Assembly: GCA_028023455.1 (NCBI GenBank)
Contig: JAQFVV010012508.1
Span: forward strand, 1,239,877 to 1,303,876
From: Epiperipatus broadwayi
Lineage: Eukaryota; Onychophora; Udeonychophora; Euonychophora; Peripatidae
DNA: 64,000 nt
Direction: 5' to 3'
Both the position numbers and the translations under genes were made by a program. Of the stretch, positions 9,890 to 20,249 are shown in pieces (position 1 is the first letter of the stretch; each line of letters begins with the position of its first letter). The notes beneath the pieces were generated by a model that saw nothing but the letters and a program-made list of their open reading frames with translations, did not search any database and was not told the DNA's origin.

Positions 9890-10095
9890 TAAACTATGAG
9901 TCCCTTTTTCAATATATATCACATGATCACCATTTCCAAGGCTCCTCACTGATAAAAACCAGGAGCTAGAAACTAGTATGGGGATATTGGATGAGTAGAC
10001 CCTAGATAAGGATTTATGCACAAGCCTTCTGGCATCCACTGATTACTCTGGCTTTGCAATGAGTGGCACTAGTGTATGGACTTTTGCCTGTCTCA
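9890..10095 (+). mobile_element. Foldback family B, half element
   Basis: Carries the inner and right parts of family B: AAGGCTCCTCACTGAT, GGGGATATTGGATGAG, GCACAAGCCTTCTGGCATCC, then GGACTTTTGCCTGT at the end. The left part is reduced to TCACATGATCACCATTTCC. The minus-strand open frame here is not coding. Confidence 0.7.
9938..9990 (+). ncRNA. Hammerhead-like motif in family B copy
   Basis: Stem I CTCCTCA with TGGGGAT. The core is CTGATAA (G8 changed to A), stem II region ends AGCTA, then GAAAC, TA, GTA as cleavage triplet, followed by TGGGG. The GTA triplet supports the ancestral reading of this position. Confidence 0.45.
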
Positions 10096-10924
10096 ACATA
10101 TATAATAGAATGGCGTATAGTTTATACAGATTATAAAACTATTAAGCGAATTTTAAAAAAAAAACATCTAAAGATAGCCAATATAAAATAACGGTTAAAG
10201 GCAATGCTCCCTTTGCCAGTAGTAAAGATTATATTATAATGCAATTAGTTTAACATTGAATGGGCCAATCCTAACTGTCTGAGATTTCCTTTACCCTCCA
10301 GATAAAAAAAAAATACAGACACCCAATTGATAGCAAATATTGGATGATTTATCTAGGCAATTAAACTAATCACTGAAAAATTATAAGTTTACTTGAAAAT
10401 TCCAACCAACTTCAAAACCTCTCAAAGTCCTAACCAAATTGAACCTTGAGGAAATAGTTCCATGCGAATTTGAATTTTTTTTTCCGTTAAGTGTAGATGG
10501 AAAACAACGCATTTAGATAACCACCTAACACAACCAATTGGGCTTAATAAATGAGTATCGAGTTATTCTTAACTGGAGAATGAAAAAATTCTTAAGACAT
10601 AAATTTAAAAAAAAAACCCACTGTTTTAAAAAATGACATAAATCTTGAAAATACTACAACAATAGTTTTACTTTTATCTTTGTGTCATTCAAATATTGAT
10701 AGCTATAAAAGAAATAAATTATCTGCTAATTTCTAATAATTAGTTATTCACCGACTTTTAAATCATCCATAAAAATATCACAGCCTTATTACAAGTGATA
10801 ATGACTAAGTACTTAATTATATCAACTTATATCTAAAGGCTGATATAATTCCATTTTGTTTTCATCAGATTAATTAAAGTACTCAAATTTTAAATTAAAC
10901 ATAGATGCTATGTATATGTAAATA
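10096..10924. other. Intergenic, no gene seen
   Basis: AT-rich sequence; no domain, SINE or clear repeat recognised. Confidence 0.5.
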
Positions 10925-11325
10925 AAGGGAATAAATCACCCTCCCCAGGCAATGAATTGAAAGCCCTCTAAAAGTTGAACAAATGATCAAGAATAGAAAG
11001 AATCCACCTATTATGGTTACCCTAATATTTACGAGCATAACTTTATCATGTTGGTAATTCAGAGTTAAATTAATTTATCAGCCAATCAAAGTGTTAAGTG
11101 AAATTGTCTCCAGTCCTGTACAGATGATTATGAGTTTAATAAATAATGCACTAATCCATCTGGACCATAAATTAATATCATTCTGAATTACTAACAATGA
11201 TGACAAAGGTATGTCTATAAATGTCAGAGCTACAAGTATAGATGGATTCATTCTGTTCTTGATCCTTTGTATTTAAGGTGCTTTTAATTCATAGCCTGGG
11301 GGAGGGTGATTTTTGCTCTTTGTTT
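10925..11325. mobile_element. Foldback element family F6, copy 1
   Basis: Left arm 10929-11075 pairs with right arm 11170-11325: AATCACCCTCCCCAGG against CCTGGGGGAGGGTGATT, and GGTAATTCAGAG against CTGAATTAC. No coding potential. A second copy lies at about 17540-18065, so the gypsy element at 11349-17430 sits between two relatives. Confidence 0.65.
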
Positions 11326-11348
11326 ACATGTACATTGAAATATGTTCA

Positions 11349-12075
11349 TGTCATATCTCACCTTGCCTACAAACAATGAACTAGTCCAGATTCCATCTTA
11401 TCTAGATCGAATTGAACATTCATTGCTATAAGCGTATACAGATAGACAACACATAGCTAAAGGGAAGAACAGGCCAATAGGCAGTGATGCTGGCTAAATC
11501 TGAATGTTTCCATTAAGAATGGGAATCTGGCAATAAATAGTCAAACCTGTTAAAGATAGGGTCAGAGAATTACTGTCACAGAATATACACATTAGCCAGA
11601 AAACCAGTTGCAAAGCTGCCACTGTCACAAGGCTGAAAGACAGAATACATGTTTTCAATACATGTTCTGGGGTAAATACTATCATAGAGCTGAAAGACAA
11701 AATCTCCATTATCCAGTTAAGATATATGGTTGATGCAGTGAGGTAAATCCATATTCAGTACCAGAAGCTACTAAAACCATACAATGGCACAAGGTAAGTT
11801 GTCATAGTACAGATAAATCCATTCATGAGGCAGGCTGCCAAGATACATGTGGACGTGGAAGGAAAACATAAAGGCAATTGCAACCCCTTCTTCCATAGTT
11901 CACCCTAGAATTAACAGGTATACCTTGCCAAACAGTAGAAGATGAAATATAGCTACTGTAAATACAATGTAAATATGCAAAATGTATATTAGTATTCATA
12001 TATTATTAATAAATATAGTATAAAACATATTTACATGCATTTGTGTTTATATATCAATTCACGTTAAACATAACA
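11349..12075 (+). repeat. 5' LTR of gypsy element E1
   Basis: 727 bp, starting TGTCATATC. It aligns along its length with 16713-17430, including CCAATAGGC, ATTACTGTCAC, TTGATGCAG and the AT-rich 3' end with ATATATCAATTCAC. The following TTTGACGCAATTG and a second TTTGGTGCAGTTGAC at about 12184 both resemble gypsy primer binding sites. Confidence 0.85.
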
Positions 12076-12411
12076 GTTTGACGCAATTGACAAATTACAA
12101 AAAAAAATTCCTCCCATGGCTGGAAAAAAAGATTTTGAACTTTTGTAAATTATTCAATCACATATATAAATATTTATAACAGATTTGGTGCAGTTGACAA
12201 AAAAAAATTTAAAAAAATCCCCACAGTTGGAACAAAGTTTAAAATGACAACGTCTTGCCCCTACAGGTCATTAGATTTTTGTCATTAATCAAAAAAATTG
12301 ACTGCTAAGATGAAAGTAGTTCTCTTTAATAAAGGCAGAAACTTCCCTCAGCAGGTTGTTAGATTTTGTCTTTAATCAAAAGATTGGCAGTTACTCAAAT
12401 AAAGGGTTCAT

Positions 12412-12911
12412 NNNNNNNNNNNNNNNNNNNNNNNNNNNNNNNNNNNNNNNNNNNNNNNNNNNNNNNNNNNNNNNNNNNNNNNNNNNNNNNNNNNNNNNNN
12501 NNNNNNNNNNNNNNNNNNNNNNNNNNNNNNNNNNNNNNNNNNNNNNNNNNNNNNNNNNNNNNNNNNNNNNNNNNNNNNNNNNNNNNNNNNNNNNNNNNNN
12601 NNNNNNNNNNNNNNNNNNNNNNNNNNNNNNNNNNNNNNNNNNNNNNNNNNNNNNNNNNNNNNNNNNNNNNNNNNNNNNNNNNNNNNNNNNNNNNNNNNNN
12701 NNNNNNNNNNNNNNNNNNNNNNNNNNNNNNNNNNNNNNNNNNNNNNNNNNNNNNNNNNNNNNNNNNNNNNNNNNNNNNNNNNNNNNNNNNNNNNNNNNNN
12801 NNNNNNNNNNNNNNNNNNNNNNNNNNNNNNNNNNNNNNNNNNNNNNNNNNNNNNNNNNNNNNNNNNNNNNNNNNNNNNNNNNNNNNNNNNNNNNNNNNNN
12901 NNNNNNNNNNN
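12412..12911. other. Assembly gap of 500 N
   Basis: Exactly 500 unknown bases. Near-identical sequence (AGTTACTCAAATAAAG) stands at both edges, and a related unit occurs around 12265-12350, so the gap probably covers a tandem repeat inside E1. Confidence 0.99.
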
Positions 12912-13024
12912 GGAAGTTACTCAAATAAAGAGTTAATAATCAACTTGAATATTACACTCACAAATAAAAAATAGAATTGTTTTTTTTTCTCTCACAGCAT
13001 AAAATGGAGAAAAAATAAAGGCTA

Positions 13025-13455
13025 AATTTGGATCAATTGAAGAATTTGAATTTGCCTATTCAGAAAATTGGTCAAGCTATAAAGATCAAGTACTTTTCTA
13101 ACTTTAGGTTAATCAAATTAAAAAACATGATATACTCATTTCTGTGGTTGGACTTTAGACCTATGAAGTTCTTACAGTTCAAGCAACCTGAGATTGAAGC
13201 TGGTCTTGATTTTGACAAAGAAATTGACTGTATTAATACTCTTTTACATTCCAAAGTCCTTAATGATAATGCAAAAATATCATTTCAATCTTTGAACACA
13301 TGGTGAAGGAGAAGAAGCTAAAGATTTTGCTGCTAGAATAAGTGAATTAGCTTTAAAATGTGAATTCAAAGATTTCCTCCTCAAATCTCTGCAAGATCAA
13401 TTTATTTATAGCATGAGAAGACCACAACTTCAGGTTCAAGTTCCTAAATGATTCT
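13025..13455 (+). pseudogene. Ty3/gypsy gag remnant (E1)
   Basis: Around 13045-13190 one frame reads NWSSYKDQVLF, then NQIKKHDILISVVGL and TYEVLTVQAT with in-frame stops between, matching the start of gypsy capsid proteins. From about 13302 a second frame reads GEGEEAKDFAARI, SELALKCEF and SLQDQFIYSM, the FxxRLxxLxxxCEF...DRFV signature of the gag capsid C-terminal region. The protein packages element RNA in virus-like particles. This copy is unusable because of stops and frame changes, and it is cut off by the insertion at 13462. Confidence 0.8.
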
Positions 13456-13461
13456 GTTATA

Positions 13462-15628
13462 TACCTGGATCTCATTTTATGCGGATAATTTTAATGCAAT
13501 TTGGAAGTTATGTGATTCATGTTTCTTCTTAATATTAAACAATTCAAAACAAAGCAAAACTCTCCATATAGTAGTGCCATCTTGTGCTAACAAAAGCAAT
13601 CAATGGATGCCAGAAGGCATGTGCTATATGGAGAGTTTTGCTTTGTTTTGAATTGTTTAATAACAATTATGTGCTAGTATGAGATAGTGATCATGTGATG
13701 TTTAGTGGTTCTTCTTAATATCATTCATATTTCTCTATATTTATTAGATATCAAGAAATTTAAATTATTAATAACTTATTTTGACTTGAAATACTTTTTT
13801 CTTTCAAAAATATAATGTTATATTAACAGCTAACATGAATATGGCCTGAAGCTGTATTTAGAATCTTAGCTTCTATGTAAATAACCTACTTATACTAATG
13901 AGTAAATAATAATAATAATAGATTTATACTACGTATAAAAATATTGCAATAAATATTCAAAAATTTTAAACTTTTAAAATGTATTTTGTTAGATATTAAC
14001 AGAAATAAATATTTTTTTAGATTTTAAAAATAAATAATAACGAAGATTTTATTGATTTTATAAACTGAAAATTTTGTTTTGATTGCAATCTCATTTTTTT
14101 AATATAGAAACAGAAAACCATTAACACAACACAAGACTGAAAGTGGCGCTAGTTGTACATCATGTCACGAAACTGATTTCTTACTAGTTCACAAACGAAT
14201 GAATATTGTCCAATAGCGGTAATGATTAAAATATATATGAAAAAATGTAAAATTAAATACTGTAGTTAATAAAAAAAGTAAAAAAAAGTTTGTCTTGCAT
14301 TAATTTTTTTCAAATACACCTGGGTCTCTTTTTACGCGGACTTATTTAACACGATTTTGAAGTTGCGCAATTCGTGTTTCACCGGAAGTCGAACTCCGAT
14401 ATTGTGCTATTACTTTAAATAATAAATTTTGCACACTTACGTTATATTGAAAGTAATAGCACATTATTGGAATTCAACTTTCAACTTAGTAATTTCAATA
14501 TTTTCAGTGCTTTATAATAGTAAGCTTTTATGCAATAATGAAATTAAAATGATTTCCACATTTTATGTATACACACATTAAATTTTACAAGATTATAATG
14601 TAAATTTGTTCAAACATTGTGTGTATTAATTTTGCATTTTAAATCACATTCTGTTTTTGCTTTTTAAAAAAGAACGTAATCAATTATTAATCATTTAGTG
14701 TCCACAAGTTTATTTTTAAAAGGTCAGTAATAGCAGTGGGCACAATTAAATTTGACAATTAAAAATTAAAATTGATTTTTAATTGTAATTAACAATTTAA
14801 AAATTACTTACACAACTTGAAATAACGTGATGTGAAATTTGATTTTTAAACGGAATTGAAAATTAAAGACAAAAATAAGAATTTAATTTTTAGTTGTTAG
14901 TTTTAATTAAATTTTTCCCAGCAGTTGTGAATAAATGTCTTTTTATTATCATAAGTCTAAGTTCATGAACAATTTATAAAATCATCGTCTCAAAGATTAA
15001 TTACTAATTACGTTGTCAACAGAAAAACATTAACACAACATGAGAGTGCAAACGAACGTGTGTTTTGGCAAATAGCGATAATAATTAAAACGTGTATAAA
15101 AAAATGTAAATTACCGTACTGTAAATTATGCATAAAAATATATTATTTTGAATAAAATTAAATATTATAGTTAAAAAAAGTTTGTCTTGTATCAATTTTT
15201 TTCAAATTTGAAATTTTTTATTAGTCATATTTTATTTCCTTATTTTTTTTTTGCGCGAATTTTGAAGTAATTTTATGTTGGTGCTTTGCTTTTACGCGAA
15301 TTTTGAAAAATCACAGTCCGTATCCTCCCTTTTTCAAGGTAAGTTACGTCTATTTTTGTGCGATTTTGTTTGCGCGTGTTTTCTGAGGAACCTATCTACT
15401 GTGTAAAACGAGACCCCGGTGTATTTGAAATTTTTTATTAGTCATATTTTATTTCCTTATTTTTTTAATGCAAATTTTAAAATAATTTTTCCTTGTTGCT
15501 TTGCTTTTATGCCTATTTCTGAAAATTACAGAACCTATCCCCCATTTTTCAAAATAAATTACATTTATTTTGTGCGATTTATTTTGTGTGAGGAACCTAT
15601 CTACCGCATAAAACGAGACCCAGGTGTA
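13462..15628. mobile_element. Insertion with family D ends (ACCTGGGTCTCRTTTTA inverted termini)
   Basis: The left end reads TACCTGGATCTCATTTTATG and the right end is its inverse (CATAAAACGAGACCCAGGTG). It lies inside E1 gag. Internal copies of the same terminus occur at 14316-14340 and 15400-15415, and a block of about 210 bp is repeated directly at about 15200-15415 and 15420-15628. It is therefore composite. A possible TA target flanks the right end, which would suit a mariner-like element, but no transposase is present. A separate relative lies at 30735-31237. Confidence 0.6.
13536..13708 (+). mobile_element. Foldback family B copy with 13-bp target duplication
   Basis: Flanked by TTCTTCTTAATAT at 13523-13535 and 13709-13721. 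The body is a palindrome with arms reading TAAACAATTCAAAACAAAG and its complement, around a shortened centre, followed by an unpaired 3' tail of about 50 bp ending ATGTGATGTTTAGTGGT. The hammerhead region is absent in this copy. Confidence 0.85.
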
Positions 15629-15769
15629 ATATGATTCCACTGTTTCTCAAGCAAGTGGTGGAATCAACAACTAACCAAGCAAGTCTATTGAAAAAAATGG
15701 ACCATGGTATTCAGTGTTGAGTGGAAAACTGGGTCAGTCGAGCATCAACTGACAATAAAAATTACTGCT

Positions 15770-16265
15770 CATATACATCAACAAGTGAAAAACATTGTTA
15801 TAGACATGATTAATTGAAGACACATTTAATGTCTACACTGATATAGAGGGCATATACATATTGCAAACATGTCAGACATACAAAAACTGCTTGTTTTATA
15901 AGAAAACAACAAGTTTCTAATGACAGAATGAAAGAGTCCATTCCAAAAAACCAGATAGGTAATTTAATATTAGAGGCATTGACTGCTTTTAAATATAGAA
16001 ATTCTCATTAATGATATGACATGCAGTAACAATAGAACTAAACATCGAGACTGCAAGTGTCCATAATATCAAAAAAGACATGAATTATCATTAATATAAA
16101 AATAAATACCAGCTGCATCCTAGCAGCAAAACAATTATTGATTACCAAGGCAATCTAGTAGTACTCTCAGGTCAGGCAAGAAGAAAAGTTACAATGACCA
16201 ATCTTGTATCTACTGGTAAGCAGACTAATTTATTAGGACATGATTGGTTCAATCATTTAGATTTC
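15770..16265 (+). pseudogene. Gypsy gag zinc-knuckle and aspartic protease remnant (E1)
   Basis: At about 15790-15905 the plus strand encodes NCYRHD...TYCKHVRHTKTACF, two decayed CCHC knuckles as in gypsy gag. At 16097-16265 one open frame encodes SSKTIIDYQGNLVVLSGQ and TNLLGHDWFNHLDF. This matches the C-terminal half of gypsy protease, where LLGRDW precedes the linker to RT. The catalytic DTG/DSG segment is not recognisable. RT should begin immediately downstream but is absent. Confidence 0.8.
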
Positions 16266-16357
16266 AGTGACTAAAGTGAACTAGCACTTAATAAATTCAA
16301 ACAGGGTCATCCCAAAAGTAATGGATAATAGTCCAGATTTGAATCCCAGAATAAAGC

Positions 16358-16552
16358 ATGAAATTAAGTGCAAAAAAGCAGCTAGGCCTTATCCTATGCT
16401 ATATGTGGAAGGGAAACACCAAATGGGTTACAGCAATGGTGATGAAACTTATAGAACTACAAGCAATGGTGGTTGAAACTGCTGATGGACAACATCATTA
16501 TCACAGAAATCAACTAAACTTAAATTACTCACTAGCCATCAACAAAGTCTAA
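16358..16552 (+). pseudogene. Gypsy integrase C-terminal tail (E1)
   Basis: Encodes KWVTAMVMKLIELQAMVVET followed by ADGQHHYHRNQLNL. This corresponds to the small barrel near the end of gypsy integrases, where W..G.V...G...Y.V...DG...R.H.NQL is typical. It starts only about 100 bp after protease, so roughly 2.5 kb of pol has been deleted. The 3' LTR begins 160 bp downstream. Confidence 0.75.
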
Positions 16553-16712
16553 TCAGCTGCAATAAACCTACAATTCCAAGATCTATAAATGATGACAGTG
16601 GACCTGCTAAGAACAATCTCAAGTTGGATAAATCTACAAAGCAAAGAAGATACTTACCAATGAACATGCATGACTATGTTCTCCAGGGCTACTTTTAGCT
16701 AGGTGGAAGGAA

Positions 16713-17430
16713 TGTCATATCTCACCTTGCCTTCAAATAATGGACTAGTCCAGATTCCACCTTATCTAAATCAGATTGAGCATTTGTCACCATGAACCTA
16801 TGCATATACAGATCATAGCCAAAGACAATAACAGGCCAATAGGCGATGATGCTCATCCAATCTTAATGTTTCCATTAAGGATACTTTTGAAGATAGGATC
16901 AGAGAATTACTGTCACGGAGCTGAAAAGGAGTATACATGTTCTCCACAGAATCACTGTCACAAAGCTGAAAGACAATACATATTATCAATATATGTTCTG
17001 AATGAACTATTGCCATAGAGCTGAAAGACAATTTCTATTCTCCAGACAATAACGGTTAGGCTAAACAGTTGATGCAGCAAGGCAAAATCCACATACAGGA
17101 TTGAAAGCTGCTAGAACCAAATATTGATACAAGGCACACTGCCTTAGTGCAGCCAGACGTGTCACTGGACCTACTCATGAGGCAGCCACCAAAATGCAGT
17201 TGGAAGTGGTAAGGAAACTTATAAGCACAACTGCAGTCACTTCTTCCAAAGTTTACCCTAGAACTAGAAGGTATGATTTGCAAAATGGTAGCAGATAGAG
17301 TATAGCCATTGTAAATATAGTGAAAATATGCAAAAATGTATATTAGAATTCATATATTAGTAATGAATATAGTATTAAAGGTATTTACACATATTTGTGT
17401 TTATATATCAATTCACATATAAACATAGCA
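16713..17430 (+). repeat. 3' LTR of gypsy element E1
   Basis: 718 bp, TG start at 16713 after a purine-rich tract, CA end at 17430. The scattered differences from the 5' LTR indicate an old insertion. Confidence 0.85.
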
Positions 17431-17539
17431 ATTCAATTTAAAGTTTACATATTAAATCTTATTTGATTATTACAATCAAGATATTAAAAATGAGATTCTG
17501 TCTATAATTAATTAAGAATTTAAAAATACTTTAGTGGCA

Positions 17540-18065
17540 TATTCCAACTGGCTAATAAATTCACTTCACTCTGAATTATCAGCAATTCATATATATATAT
17601 TGCTTACAACAGTTCTTTCATATACACTTTAATGCAAACAAATTTTCTTAAAAATGTATTATTTTCCTTACAGTTTCGACTGTCCAGAAGTCTTCATCAG
17701 AGCTCTATGTTTCACTGCTTTAATTAAATTAAATTTAATTTTTTTTTAATTAAAGCAGTGAAGCATAGAGCTCTGATAAAGACTGCTGGACAGTCGAAAC
17801 TGTAAGGAAAATAAATAAGCTTTTAAGAAAATTTGTTTGCATTAAAGTATATGAAAGAACTGTTATAAGCAATATATATATGAATATATGAAGATATGTA
17901 AAGAACATGAAAGAGAAGTATTATCAGCAATGTTAACAATGTTATGCTTATAAAAATCACAGCTTCAAAAATAGGTGGATTCATTCTATTCTGAATCCCT
18001 TGTTCAACATTTAGAACACTTTTAATTCATAGCCTGGGGAGAATGATTTACTCGCTTTGTTTAAA
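17540..18065. mobile_element. Foldback element family F6, copy 2, interrupted
   Basis: The part CCAACTGGCTAATAAATT...CTGAATTAT matches the centre of copy 1 (about 11155-11185), and GGTGGATTCATTCT...TTTTAATTCATAGCCTGGG (17978-18040) matches its right arm. The 333-bp palindrome at 17587-17919 has been inserted in between. Confidence 0.6.
17587..17919. mobile_element. Palindromic element F3 with 12-bp target duplication
   Basis: Flanked by ATTATCAGCAAT at 17575-17586 and 17920-17931. Arms of about 135 bp pair around 17735 and share AACAGTTCTTTCATATAC, TTTGCATTAAAG and a motif that reads, outward in each arm, CTGATGAAG (CTGATAAAG on the right), hairpin GACT...AGTC, GAAACTGTAAGG. This CTGANGAAG-hairpin-GAAAC signature recurs in F4 and after the PLE reverse transcriptase at 28025-29590. 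Confidence 0.8.
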
Positions 18066-18225
18066 ATACTCGAATGAATTTAAAATTATTTCCAAAATTC
18101 AAAAGCCTAACAAATAAAATATTACAGTCAAATTTATAACCATATTTAAATAAATTAAATAAAGAACCTAATTTTTATTACTTGGATAAAATGTCTAACA
18201 TTTAGTAGCTAACAAACATCACATG

Positions 18226-18440
18226 ATCACCATTTCTTATGCTTGCTTATAACTGTTATTAAAACAGGCAAAAACTCACTGTACGTATTGCCACATAGCA
18301 AGCTAGAGTAATCAATGGATGCCAGAAGGCTTGTGCATAAAATCCCCATCTAGTGGCAATACGTATAGTGAGTTTTTGCCTGTTTTAATAAGTTATAAGC
18401 AAGCATAAGAAATGGTGATCATGTGATGTTTATTGACTTA
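18226..18440. mobile_element. Foldback family B copy
   Basis: A palindrome with outer ends ACATCACATGATCACC and GGTGATCATGTGATGT and inner GCAAAAACTCACTGTACG against its complement, around AATCAATGGATGCCAGAAGG. The core with the hammerhead motif is not between these arms; a matching piece lies at 18650-18830. Confidence 0.7.
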
Positions 18441-18649
18441 AAACCAATCCTGCCTAATAGGATATTGGTAACTATGGTTATTAAACAACCAAAGACACCA
18501 AAATGTATGGGTACTGAACTGAGTTCAGACCTATATGACTATAAAAGCTGTTGGGCTTGGATTGAAAATATTAAGGTGTTTTCAATTTAAGACATAGTTT
18601 TGTAGTTAAGTAGAGATAAAAAGTGCCTGCAGGAGGGTTACATTAGATC

Positions 18650-18830
18650 CTAAGATGTAGTTGCAGTGCTCTAAGATCCAAGGCTCCTCACTGACTAAGG
18701 CCACAAGCCAGAAACTAGTTTGGGGATATTGGATGAGTAGGCACTAGGTGGGGATTTTATGAACAAGCCTTACTCTAGCTTGCTGTGTGGCAATATGTAT
18801 AGCGAGTTTTTGCCTGTTTTAATTTAGTAG
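18650..18830 (+). mobile_element. Foldback family B, right-half piece
   Basis: Runs from GCAGTGCTCTAAGATCC through the hammerhead motif, GGGGATATTGGATGAG and TAGCTTGCTGTGTGGC to GCGAGTTTTTGCCTGTT. It resembles the inner half of the copy at 18226-18440, suggesting that one palindrome was split by about 200 bp of other sequence. Confidence 0.65.
18681..18732 (+). ncRNA. Hammerhead-like motif in family B
   Basis: Stem I CTCCTCA with TGGGGAT, core CTGACTA (G8 changed), stem II GGC-CACAA-GCC, then A-GAAAC, TA, GTT and TGGGG. The cleavage-site triplet GTT fits the NUH rule. Confidence 0.5.
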
Positions 18831-18953
18831 CTATGTAGTTTAACATAGATATCCAAAATTTCTATAACATTTTTTTTATGCTCAATCAATGTAATATAAG
18901 AACTATTTTAAAAAATTGAATTCTTTTGTTGTTGTTGTTGTTATAGTTTGAAT

Positions 18954-19084
18954 AAGCATTGGTGGTCGAGAGGTCATCGACAGTTGCTTTACAAGCAGTT
19001 GTCCCGGGTTAGCGGGTTTGCTTCCTGGCTGATTCTATGACACATGAGAAAAAAAAAAATAAATAAATAAAAGAAACAAAAAAA
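18954..19084 (+). mobile_element. tRNA-derived SINE, copy 1
   Basis: Starts GCATTGGTGGTCGAGAGG, close to the 5' end of tRNA-Gly, with an A-box-like TGGTCGAGAGG, then about 45 bases later a B-box-like GGGTTTGCTTCC. A short unique tail (GATTCTATGACACATGAG) and an A-rich tract of AAATA units follow. Unlike a real tRNA gene it has no proper anticodon arm or closing acceptor stem. It sits beside a (GTT)n tract. Confidence 0.8.
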
Positions 19085-19257
19085 TGCACTTTATCTAGAA
19101 CCGTTCACATTGTTAATTTTCCAATAGCAACAGCAAACAAGTTTATTAATTTAAATTCATTCACTTATTTTTCTAACACTCCTTACCATTCCAACATAAA
19201 CTCTCCATATTGCTTAGTATTACTTACAGTGTTTGTTCATTTCTGAATTTAAATACC

Positions 19258-19618
19258 ATATTTTACAACCCTAAATCAAAATAGATAAAAGTAAATGAAT
19301 TAAAAACTTTTCTTCTTACACAACAAGGATTACTTTAATTCTCTATTTATTTGTTGCAGTTTATATACTTCAATTGGCTACCAACTATACTAATTATCCT
19401 TATTTGTATTCTTCACATCCCTGTGATGATTACAGACTATATTTTACATCCCTAAATCAAAATCATTAAAAATAAATGAATTAAAAGCTTTTCTTCTTAC
19501 ACAATAAGGATTATTTTAATTCTCAATTTATTTGTTGCAGTTTATATATTTCAATTGACTGCCAACTATACTAATTATCCTTATTTGTATTCTTCACATT
19601 TCCTGTGATGATTACAGA
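19258..19618. repeat. Tandem duplication, unit about 180 bp
   Basis: Two adjacent units share CCCTAAATCAAAAT, AACTTTTCTTCTTACACAA / AGCTTTTCTTCTTACACAA, TTATTTGTTGCAGTTTATAT and TTATCCTTATTTGTATTC, with a few percent differences. No coding content. Confidence 0.85.
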
Positions 19619-20249
19619 CAAATATAAAACTATTAATCATTGCTTTTACTCAAATTTATCTTCAAATTGTGTTGACTGATTGCAGTTTGTTAAGAATAAA
19701 AATAATAAAATCCATAAAAATAAGATGACTTGAATAATCACTATTTTTTTTTTTTTTTTTTTGCAAGATTTGCCTTTTTTAAATTTATAATCTTCAATGT
19801 AAAAGAAAATAATTCTCCAAAGCATTGAATAATCATCTTGATAGTCACATTTTTAAAAATGTTAAATTTTCTTAATTTCAGTGTATATATATATATATAT
19901 TGAAGCAATGGATCTGAAGCCCATCCATGCTTCACATCTTCCTATAAACTTAATTAGTATTGTAGACCTGAATTAAGTTTATAGTCCAATATCAGCAGGG
20001 TTTTGCATTAGAGTTAAAAATAATTATGCTTATTAAATGTGTTTTACATTTAAATATTTTGTTATAAATAAATTTCATTCTATTAATAAAAATTGCTTAA
20101 CCTATTAGTCAAACATATATATACATCTAGCGTATATATATATGAGTTAATGCAAAATTCTGCTGAAATAAAATGCTTATTCTACTATAAAAAAATAATA
20201 ATATATTGTTGTTAAAATTTTGTTAAAATATTTAGTATGATTTGATTTT

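Larger units (their letters stand above)
11349..17430 (+). mobile_element. Ty3/gypsy LTR retrotransposon E1, degenerate and internally deleted
   Basis: Two related LTRs of about 720 bp (11349-12075, 16713-17430) begin TGTCATATCTCACC and end near ACATA(A/G)CA. Between them, in the expected order, lie a primer-binding-site-like TTTGACGCAATTGAC, gag matrix/capsid remains, a large insertion, gag zinc-knuckle remains, protease, and the integrase C-terminal tail. RT, RNase H and the integrase core are missing between about 16265 and 16360. A purine tract (AGGTGGAAGGAA) precedes the 3' LTR. The element is non-autonomous and old, with many stops. Confidence 0.85.

Noticed and set aside
12356-12974. 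Three long open frames of 177-202 codons
   Set aside because: They consist almost entirely of unknown residues from the 500-N assembly gap.
17676-17815. Standard hammerhead ribozyme in F3 (and F4, F5)
   Set aside because: CTGATGA and GAAAC with a hairpin are present, but an extra A precedes stem II and no stem I pairing flanks the motif; reported only as a PLE-end signature.
18954-19050. tRNA gene
   Set aside because: A and B boxes are present but the acceptor and anticodon arms do not close, and identical units recur with A-rich tails and a target duplication: a SINE.
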